From NCBI GenBank assembly GCA_028671895.1, contig CM053813.1:11532001-11596000 (forward strand): a stretch of DNA of 64,000 nucleotides, read 5' to 3'. The translations under genes and the position numbers were made by a program. Source of the DNA: Oenanthe sinensis (taxonomy: Eukaryota; Streptophyta; Magnoliopsida; Apiales; Apiaceae). The notes under the pieces are model-generated. The model was not told the origin of the DNA. It did no database searches and saw only the letters and a list, made by a program, of their open reading frames with translations. Of the stretch, positions 56,072 to 64,000 are shown in pieces (within the stretch, counting starts at the first letter, position 1; the number at the start of each line of letters is the position of its first letter).

Positions 56072-57595
56072 TGTAATATCCTTAATTATTATTTTATTAA
56101 TAATAATTAGAATTAGATTAGAATTAGAAATTGAACTTATAAGATTATTATTTTTTTATTTATATTGAATTTGATTTAGAATAAAAATTGTAATTAATAG
56201 TAATCAGATTAGAAAAAGGTTTATAATTATAAAAACCATATATATCGCATTATTATAACCCTAAAGCGCAAAGAGAGAGAGAGAGACGCAACAGAGGAGA
56301 TGAAAGGAACTCGAAAAAAAATAGAAAAGAAAAAAAGGAGTAATGCTTTCTCGGTCAAATCAAGTTCACGTGCTATGACGTTAACAAGGAGTAAAACAAA
56401 TTCATGTACATGATTCTGAAGGTCAGATCATGCTTTTCATATTTATATTATTAATATTAAATAGACTAAGTATCTTGGCAGTAAGTTGTTAAGTTTTGTA
56501 TATATATGCTTTTATAATAATTAGATAAAATTAGTAAACCAGGTTCTTTATTAATATAGATTTACTGAAGTTTAATGGGTCGATTACGTATTTCATCAGT
56601 GTTTGAGCTTACTATATTTGAGGTACGGATTTCACTCAATTTCTATTCAGCGCTACTCTTTTAGAATTAATTATATTTGATCCGTTCCATCTCTAAATCT
56701 GTTTCATTCGTTAATATCTATTTTAACTATTTTGATTTTTTGAAAAATTATTTTAAAGTATGTTCTGAAATATTTAAATATCTATTTCTGCGATTTTCAA
56801 AAAAATTATATATGTTACATATCTGCGCAGTATATTTGAAATATCTGTTTCAAGTGACTTTAAAATCCGTGGAATTATTTTATTTAAACCCTTAGAGTGA
56901 TATAAGGTATACCGAGTTAACCAGCTGTAGGGGTACTACAATCATGTCATTGCGGCACCAGTAGCATGACACTTCCGTGACAGTGTGATTAGTCACGGCG
57001 AGATTTGTGCATTTGATATTTGTTTGAGGATACGTGCGTGCACCCAGTCTGATTTGATTTGTGATTTGATATTTGACGGTGATGTTGTATATGCCATACA
57101 CGTAGTCCAGTTTATTGCACGCATTAGGTACCATATGATGTGTGTATTTGTTATCTATTTTGATATCAGTATAAAATATCCTAACCTCTCTTTACTTCAG
57201 CCTTGTCTTTAAAAATTAAAGTTTATTTATTATTATCAAATTATATATCTTGCTTCTTGTTTTATAAACTGTATTCCAATCCGTACTGGGCATTTGACTC
57301 ATGCCGTATTCTTCTTCTGGCAGGTACTTAGGGGGAACTCGGGCTGTGTGATGGAGAGCTACCCTTACTCTTTTATTAGGACATTTAAATTTCTCGCATT
57401 ATTTAGACATTGTTTATTATTAGAGATTTTAGATGTATCCACATTTATAATTTTGAGTTATTTTGGAGGTTTTAATATTAGTTTGGAGACTTGTTGGACC
57501 TATTTAATTATTTTAAGGTGGATTTTAGTACTCTGTATACAGGTTTATGGTATGAACAGTAACCCCTCGTCTCATTTTAGGAAGGGGGTGTTACA
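56072..57595 (+). repeat. gypsy C 5' LTR
   Basis: Starts TGTAATATCCTTAATTATT, ends AGGGGGTGTTACA just before the primer site; the ends form a short inverted repeat (TGTAA...TTACA). It contains a (GA)n run at 56271-56284. 1524 bp. The ORF at 57294-57629 crosses the LTR end and is not a gene. Confidence 0.82.
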
Positions 57596-57599
57596 GAGA

Positions 57600-57611
57600 T
57601 GGCATCAGAGC
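57600..57611 (+). other. gypsy C primer-binding site
   Basis: TGGCATCAGAGC, one change from the initiator-Met site TGGTATCAGAGC, four bases after the LTR. Confidence 0.82.
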
Positions 57612-58780
57612 TTAGGTTCTTTCTTGTAGAAAACCTATTTAGGTTGACCTGTGAGTTTGGGTAGTCGTTAGGATGAGTATTCAATTTTGAGATTTCATTT
57701 AGTTGCGTTCATTTCAAAATTATTTCACTTTTGTTAAATTTTATAAATTACTTCAGCTTGCCTCTTTCTACAAACTTCATTTGTATCTGTATTTGATATT
57801 TTGAATCATTTTTAGACGTGGAGTTTTCCCATTATTTGAATATGTTTTGACTCATTTTGTTGTTTCTTTCTCATATTCAAAATCCTCTAATTTAGTCTTC
57901 GTAAATGAATCCTTTTATGTGCCTTCGTGATAATTATTAAGAATGTTTAGAATATGTAGGATATAGTCATCTAGGCAAACTTATTTCTGATAGGGATGCA
58001 TGACCTTGTTTAAATATTTAAGGATTTATTCATCAAATATTTTGGAGCAATTGATTGAAAAGGAAAGCGAACAATCTATGAAAATGCAAGTATATTAGTA
58101 ATTGTAGATCAAGATTTTTTTAAAATGAAAGGTGAATTTAGAATTATTTTAGTTTTACAAGTAAGTTAACTTTTGGTTAAGGATTGTGTAGAATTTTGAC
58201 TTCAACTAGGAATGCGATGAGCTACGTATTAAGAATTTTCGAACATCAATGCATTAAATGTAAATATGAATTAGGTTTGCTACCATGACAGAACGTGAAA
58301 TCAGATATATAAAATTTGAAATGTGGTGCGGAAATGTAAATGAGACTAGATGAAAAGATTTCAAGATAACAATGGATTGGAAATGGTTTAATAATGTGTT
58401 CGGTTGACAATATTTCTCAGTTGCACATAAAGAATCTTACTTTAGGGTGTTGCATTTAATTAAGTAGAATGATGATGAGAATATTTTAAACTACACGAAA
58501 AGGTTTGTTAAGTTGGATTGCTCTAAGAGTTGGTGAGACCTCTTTAAAGTCATGAGAGATGTAAAAGGAATTAAGACCTAATCTAAGTGATTCTATCATT
58601 TCATTCTAAATTTTATGGCGGATATAATCTAGAATGTTGGAATATAAAAAAAGATGGAGGAATATTAGGATTGTAATTTTGCGATGCTCGTAAGAGATAA
58701 AAAGACGTGTTATGTCGTAAAAGTATGTATATGTTACTTTTGGACTTGTTGTTAGGATTAAAACTATTTTAAAGATATTT
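57612..58780 (+). other. gypsy C leader and decayed gag/protease region
   Basis: About 1.2 kb with no recognisable motif or ORF above background. By position it should hold leader and gag; the spacing is too short for a full gag-protease, so most was deleted. Confidence 0.5.
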
Positions 58781-59789
58781 ATATGATGTCATCATTGAAC
58801 TTATATGAACTGAAAGAGCAGTTGCAGGGCTTGTTAGATAAGGAATTTATTAGACCGAGTGTATCTCTATGGGGTGCTCCACTATTTTTTGTGAAGAAGA
58901 AGACGGGTCTATGAGATTGTGTATTGACTACAGGGAGTTGAATAAGATGACTGTTAGAAACAGGTATCATTTGTCACGCATTGATGACTTGTTCGATTAT
59001 TTGCAAGGGGAAAAATATTTCTTTCGACGATAGATTTGAGATTGGGTTATCATTAGATACAAGTAAGAAATGAAGATATTCTGAAGACATTTTGTACTTG
59101 ATATGGTCATTATGAGTTTCTTGTGATATTTTTTAAGTTGACGAATGCTCCAACAGTATTTATGGATTTGATGAATCGCGTCCTTTGCGATTAGTTTGAT
59201 AAGTTCGTTGTGGTTTTCATTGATGATATCTTGATATGCTCTAGGAGTAAAGAAGAACATGAGGAAAATTTGCACATTGTACTTGAAATCTTGAGGAAAA
59301 AGAAATTGTTTGCAAAATTTTCTAAGTGTGAATTATGGTTGGAGCAGGTTGCATTTTTGGGGAATATTGTGTCTGGTAAGGGGATTGAATTGGATCCTGC
59401 AAAAGTCGAGGCTATCATAAATTGGCCGAGACCTAGCACTATGACAGAGGTGAAGAGTTTCTTGGGTCTGACAGGCTACTATAGGCACTTTGTAGATGGT
59501 TTCTCATCCATAACTTTGCCATTTACTCAGCTGATGCGGAAAGGTGTTAAGTTTAAGTGGAATGATGATCGTGAATAGAGTTTTCAAGAGTTGGAGAAAA
59601 GGTTCGTGTCAGTCCCTATACTTGTTTTACCATCATGGAGTGGAGGACATCATATTTATGGTGATGCTACTAATAGAGGATTGGGGTGTGTTCTTATTCC
59701 CCATGGGAATGTAATTTCTTACGCCTCTAGGCAGCTTAAACCTTATGAGGTAAACTATCCTACCCATGACTTGGAGTTAGCAGTAGTGG
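58781..59789 (+). pseudogene. gypsy C reverse transcriptase and partial RNase H
   Basis: RT fingers: LYELKEQLQGLLDKEFIRPS and WGAPLFFVKKKTG (58800-58910), then a stop and broken frames through the palm, with IDYRELNKMTVRNRYHL recognisable at 58922-58975. From 59210 the frame is open: VFIDDILICSRSKEEHEENL (the two aspartates of the xxDD box), LFAKFSKCELWLEQVAFLGN, VEAIINWPRPSTMTEVKSFL and TGYYRHFVDGFSS. A TAG at 59576-59578 follows, then RNase H: ILVLPSWSGGHHIYGDATN, NVISYASRQLKPYEVNYPTH and DLELAVVV. It ends at 59789 in the motif that normally continues F-A-L-K-I-W. Confidence 0.85.
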
Positions 59790-60773
59790 TGTAAAGCATA
59801 ATGTAACGTAGTATGTAATAGTGATAACGATAACTCAACTAAGAAACAAAGACAGATAAATAATACTAATATGCAGCACAAGAATCCAGAAGGACATGTA
59901 AACATGAATCATACATACATCATTGCAGAGCATTCAAGATAAAGGGTTACTGAACTATAGCGAGAGAAGTTCATTAATATGTTCAGGCCTCAGCAACATA
60001 TAAGTGTTCAGTGGATTTAAGGCTAAAGTCAGTGTAATGATTTGTGTATAATTGTCAAAGGGTCTCAGTGATCAGAAGCAATGAATCAGTCCAAAGTAAA
60101 TCAGCTGAAACATAACAGAAGTCAAGGGAATTCAATTCAGTGTTAGTCGTTTGTGAACCAGACTAGTGCACTAAGCGTCAGCATAACAAGAAAAGAATTG
60201 TCTTAGTTAATTAGAAGAAAATCAGTTGATCAAGCCAGAAGAGTGAAAATCAAGTAGTAATTATTTCAAGCACTTCAAGAAATATGTTAAGGTAAGTAGT
60301 ATTGCATTTGGTGGCTCCTACACTCTTGAAGTACTCTAGAGGCGCCACCAACCTTGTAAAGGAGCAACAAACCAAGAATAAAGCCCAGTGAAATCAAAAA
60401 GATGGTTTGTGGCGCCTGCATAAGGGAATGAGAGTGCAGGCGCAACAAAACTTGTTGTGGCGCCACAGAAGATTAAGGGAAAGGTTAGTGGCGCCTACAC
60501 ACTGCAAACCGAGTGTAGGTGCAAGAAAAGCTCATACAGGCGCAACAAAACTCATGGAAATGTTTCTAAGTAGTTTAGTGGCGCCTACACTGTGGGAATG
60601 GTGTATAGGCGTAACTAAACTTCTACTTGGCACAACAAAGTTATTTTAGAGGCGCAACAAACCTTCTAAGGCGCAACAAACCTCTATGTGGCGCCTACAC
60701 ACCACTACCACTCTTGCAGGCGCAATAAAGGACTTGAGAATTGTTGGAAATTATTTTCCAAAAAGTCTACAAA
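59790..60773 (+). mobile_element. copia-4: Sirevirus-like LTR fragment
   Basis: Starts TGTAAAGCATAATG in gypsy C RNase H. It resembles the copia-3 LTR in layout and words: AACTCAACTAAGAAACAAAG against AACTCAACTAAAGAAAAGAT, TTCAGGCCTCAGCAA against TTCATGCCTCAGTGA, and TGTGAACCAGACTAGTGCAC against TATGAACCAGACCATTGCAT. At 60300-60735 it has its own palindrome block. The TATA box, LTR end and internal region are absent; CACTA sequence starts at 60774. No gene; the ORF 60407-60649 only reflects the repeats. Confidence 0.72.
60300..60735 (+). repeat. GGCGCC hairpin array in copia-4 LTR
   Basis: Repeats of GTGGCGCCTACAC, its reverse GTGTAGGCGCAAC and GGCGCAACAAA, about a dozen words in 435 bases. 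Inverted pairs can fold as hairpins, e.g. GTGGCGCCTGCA (~60409) with TGCAGGCGCAAC (~60437). It is GC-rich against a strongly AT-rich surround. Confidence 0.9.
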
Positions 60774-63175
60774 TTATCGAGAACAAAAGGTCATGCATTC
60801 TTCTGCAATATATCCATTAGCAATTGACGCCTCTGGATGGGTACGATTACGCACATAAAGTTTTAATGTGAGCAAATATCTTTCAATTGGATACATCCAA
60901 CGAAAAAGTACAATACTACACAAGAGCGCCTCATCAGCTAGATGCACGGGAAGGTGTTCCATGACATCAACAAAAGAGGGTACAAATATCTTTTCAAGTT
61001 GACAAAGTATAAGAGGTATACGACCATTTATATCTTCCAATTCAGCTACTGTATTAGTTTTTGAGCAGAGTTGTCTGAAAAAATTTGCCAACTCAATTAA
61101 TATTTTAACAACATCAGGTGGCAATGTTTTTCGAGCAGCCAATGGAAGGAGTTGTTGTAGTAAAATGTGGCTGTCATGACTCTTTAATCCCCACATAGAC
61201 CTTTCATCCAAGTGCACACATCTTGATATGTTCGAAGAATATCCATCGGGGACTTTGACTTGCTTCAACACCTTAAGAAATGTCTCTTTTTGCTTTTTAC
61301 TCATTGTGAATTGAGCCGGAGGTAAGACACTTTTACGAGATCCCATGGGTTGTGGCTGCAATGGTGTCCGAATATTCATTTCTTTAAGGTCCAATCTGGA
61401 CTTCAGATTGTCCTTTGATTTTGATGTATTTAAGAATGTATATAACAAATTGTCACATACATTCTTCTCAATATGCATAACATCAAGATTGTGGCGAACA
61501 AGATTATGTTGCCAATAAGGTAATTAAAAAAAATGCTTTTTTTCTTCCAATTATGAGGCAACTTACAAATCTTTCTTTTCTCGACTCTGGCTTGATACTT
61601 TTCCCTTTGTAACCTGGATCTCTTGCCTAATACATCTTGTATTTTGTACTCAGTTTCAATATTCTCCACTTGTTGTAGTATTTCAACACCCGAAAGAAAT
61701 TTTGGCTTTGTTCTAACTTCACGTGATCCATCAAACTCTTTCTTGTCCTTGCGAAACTTGTGATCATTAGGTAAGAATCTCCTATGTCCAATATAACACC
61801 ATTTACGACTACTTTTCAACCACTGGCCTTGTGGTCTCTTGTTGCATATCGGACATGCATATTCCCCTTTTGTACTCCATCCAGACAAGTTCGCATATCC
61901 AGGGAAATCATTTATTGTCCACATTAAAGCCGTTCGTAAAGTAAACATCTCATTTTTGGATGCATCATAAGTCTGAACACCATCTTCCCATAATTCTTTC
62001 AACTCTTCGATCAAAGGCTGGAGATATACATCAATTTTATTACCTGGTTCCTTCGGGCCTTGGGTGAGTACAGATAAAATGAAATTAGTTTGTTTCATGC
62101 ACAACCAAGGTGGCAGATTATATGGAATGAGTACGACAGGCCATGTACTGTGAGAAATTGACATAGTCCTAAATGGATTAAATCCATCAGCTGCTAACCC
62201 CAACCTTACATTACGAGCATCACTTGCAAAATCTGGAAATCTTTCATTAAAATGTTTCCAAGCACGTGAATCAGCAGGATGCCTTAAAACACCGTCATCC
62301 ACTCTATCATCAGAATGCCATCGCATGAGATCTGCTGTTTTAGATGACCAGAATTTTCTTTGCAATCTTGGTTTAAGAGGAAAATACCACATCTTTTTCG
62401 CAGCTGCTTGGTTGCCCTTTTTTCCACCATCGACATGTTTATATCTTGACTCATCGCAGATCTTACATTTATCGAGCTTTTCATTTTCATTGCGGTACAA
62501 CATGCAATGATTAATACATACATCCCATGTCTTGTAATTGAATCCCAAGTCTCTAGTCATTTTAAAGGCATCATTACATGAACTCGGTAACTTCGAAGAT
62601 TTTGGCATTGCACGGTTTAATAGCTTTAGTAAACCAGTGAATGATGAATTTGACCATCTAGAAATGGCCTTTAAGTGCAAGAGCTCAACAATAAAGGAGA
62701 GAGTCGTAAACTCCTCACATCCTTCCCATAATTCTGTTTCAGCATCTTTCAAAAGTTTTAAAAACTTAGTCGTTGTTTCATCAGATTGTACCACATCACT
62801 GATCTCGGGTCGTCGTTCGTTCATGCTTGGAATGCCTAAACCTTCATAAACCATTCTTGTAATGTCATCATTGGCATCTCCGTGTCCCTGTTCAGACATA
62901 GTATTTTGACCGCCGTATATGTGCACGTTTATGTATGCTTCTCCGTGAGAGGTCCAATTTGTGTAGCATTTCTCAAACCCAACCACAATACAATGTGTTC
63001 TTATAGTTTCTCGATCTTGATAATACCGATTAGAACAATCTCGACATGGACAGAGAATTTTATCTCCAGGAGACTTACTTGAATATGCGAATTCCAAAAA
63101 TAATTCTACCCCGGAGATATACTCATGTGATGCTCTATTATTACTATTAATCCAACCCTTATCTACATTAGACAT
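60774..63175 (-). pseudogene. CACTA transposase of TNP2 type, 3'-truncated, one frameshift
   Basis: TNP2-type proteins cut and move CACTA elements. I chose the start MSNVDKGWINSN at 63175, the usual N-terminus of the transposase-associated domain, over the upstream ATG at 63199. Domains: N-terminal Cys-rich part (KILCPCRDCSNRYYQDRETI), linker with MVYEGLGIPSMNE-like text, then the Transposase_21 core: KMWYFPLKPRLQRKFWSSKT, MRWHSDDRVDDGVLRHPADS, FGLAADGFNPF-like text at ~62190, WPVVLIPYNLPPWLCMKQTN, NDFPGYANLSGWSTKGEYAC and CPICNKRPQGQWLKSSRKWC. A one-base frame change in the A/T run at ~61525-61550 moves to HIEKNVCDNLLYTFLN and a DUF4218-like part (MGLKSHDSHILLQQLLPLAA-like, DVMEHLPVHLADEALLCSIV, MYPIERYLLTLKLYVRNRTH), ending at FCSR. 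The usual C-terminal part is missing. Confidence 0.88.
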
Positions 63176-64000
63176 TATTAACCTAAGAAGAACCAACACG
63201 TCAAATAAAATGTAAACCAGGTTCTATTTTTATTACACTTTACAAGCAAAAGTCAAAGGCAGATACCACATATTGCACATAAAAAATAGGGGCAGATACA
63301 AAAACACATTACGATTATATATACTTTAACTCCTACGATTATATATACAAATTACTTGAATTGATACATACATAGAGACACACACAGACACAATGGTATA
63401 TATAAAATATCAAACATAAAACTACTTCTTTTGTATACGCAGAATGCATTTACAATAGAGTAACTAAGAGCAAACAAGCACCAGATACGATTAGAAAACA
63501 TACGATTTTGGGCTAAATCATACATACGATTCTGATACATACGATTTTGTTTGATAAATCAAACACAAGATTCAGAGCAAACATAGCAAACACTGTTCTA
63601 AATGAGGAGACAACAAGATTCATAGCAAACACAAGATTCAGAGAGACAACAAGCATAACACAAGATTCAATTTAGGGCTAGTCCTAAATTCAATTTACCC
63701 TAAATGAGGAGATGATAAAGATTCAAGCATAACCTGTTTATAGATGACGAGAGAGATGAAGAGATGATGAGATGCAGCCGCTAGCCCTAACTGACGAGAT
63801 GAGTGTGAAATAAAGTGCAAGTGGAATACAGTGTTAAGAGGGAAATAAAAGGTGAGAGTCCGGGAAAATAAAATTTTTGGGGAAATATTTTAGCAGTAAG
63901 GAACAAAACTATATACGACGGTCTGTATTTTACTATATACGACGGTAAATTAAAACACTGTCGTATTAGAAAAATAAATTGGGGAAAATATTGGCGGGTA
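63176..64000 (-). other. CACTA 5' untranslated flank with subterminal repeats
   Basis: About 825 bases before the transposase, no gene. It contains repeated ACGATT/ATACGA words (63310-63560) and CAAGATTCA repeats (63560-63670), and near the edge the ACGACGGT repeats described for the element. The transposase promoter should lie here; no clear TATA box stands out from the AT-rich background. Confidence 0.6.

Larger units (their letters stand above)
56072..59789 (+). mobile_element. gypsy C: chromovirus remnant with 5' LTR and partial pol
   Basis: 5' LTR (56072-57595), primer site, a ~1.2-kb stretch without recognisable gag, then RT and the start of RNase H. Gag and protease are missing or decayed past recognition, and the right end is cut in RNase H by a copia-4 LTR at 59790. 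RT wording (FIDDILICSRSKEEHEENL, VDGFSSITLPFTQLMRKGVK) is that of Tekay/Del-type chromoviruses. Confidence 0.82.
60774..64000 (-). mobile_element. En/Spm (CACTA) DNA transposon, 5' part
   Basis: Minus-strand transposase (60774-63175) plus 5' flank up to the window edge. At 63908-63946 two copies of ACTATATACGACGGT and at 63956-63966 the inverted form ACTGTCGTAT are subterminal repeats of the kind CACTA transposases bind. The terminal CACTA inverted repeat is not in the window and should lie just right of 64000. The 3' part, including the transposase end, is lost at 60774. Confidence 0.85.

Noticed and set aside
57294..57629. 111-codon ORF as a host or element gene
   Set aside because: It spans the end of the gypsy C LTR and the primer-binding site.

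Overview
The window is plant nuclear DNA, most likely from a eudicot with a repeat-rich genome. It is AT-rich and consists of plant retrotransposon lineages: Ty1/copia of Sirevirus (SIRE/Maximus) type, Ty3/gypsy of Athila type and of Tekay/Del chromovirus type, plus an En/Spm (CACTA) DNA transposon. I found no host gene, rRNA, tRNA or CRISPR array. Element names (copia-1 to copia-4, gypsy A to C, LTR family S) are local labels. Lineage names come from recognising protein motifs by eye, not from a search.

Layout. (i) 1-207 is an antisense end of LTR family S. (ii) 208-8138 is a decayed Athila-like gypsy element (gag, protease, RT-RNase H, integrase, polypurine tract, LTR). Its LTR is followed at 8139-8800 by a primer-binding site and leader, so two Athila copies share this LTR. 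(iii) From about 8800 a 5'-truncated copia-1 begins. It hosts most of the window and ends at 56071. Its integrase is interrupted by a solo LTR (10029-11615, near-perfect target duplication). Its RNase H is interrupted at 13896 by gypsy A, and its second ORF (53840-56071) by another S-family fragment (54322-55097). (iv) Gypsy A (LTRs 13896-17615 and 52433-53836) contains the 3' part of gypsy B, whose LTR (20389-20552 plus 48903-52296) is split by copia-2. (v) Copia-2 (20553-48897, target duplication GAAGC) is itself split in its second ORF by copia-3 (29446-44914, target duplication CTTTC). The nest is copia-1 > gypsy A > gypsy B > copia-2 > copia-3. LTR divergence read by eye falls inward (about 10%, 3%, 2%), as that order predicts. 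(vi) 56072-59789 is a deleted chromovirus, gypsy C; 59790-60773 is a copia-4 LTR fragment; 60774-64000 is the 5' part of a minus-strand CACTA element with a nearly intact TNP2-type transposase.

The most interesting signal is in the Sirevirus-like elements. Each LTR family carries its own dense array of short palindromes upstream of its TATA box: TCAAYTGA in copia-2, TAGAANTTCTA and TCTCGA types in copia-3, GGCGCC hairpins in copia-4. In copia-2 the same palindrome is also spread into gag, the integrase-RT linker, the post-pol spacer and the second ORF, where it is read as Ser-Ile/Thr-Asp repeats. In copia-3 it recurs in the leader and in the post-pol spacer, there as a 48-bp tandem repeat. 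Copia-1, -2 and -3 also carry a long second ORF after pol, at the place of the Sirevirus env-like gene, with no membrane segment I can see and no function I can name.

No element looks fully autonomous. Copia-3 is the best preserved: its gag-pol is broken mainly by in-frame stops, not by frameshifts.
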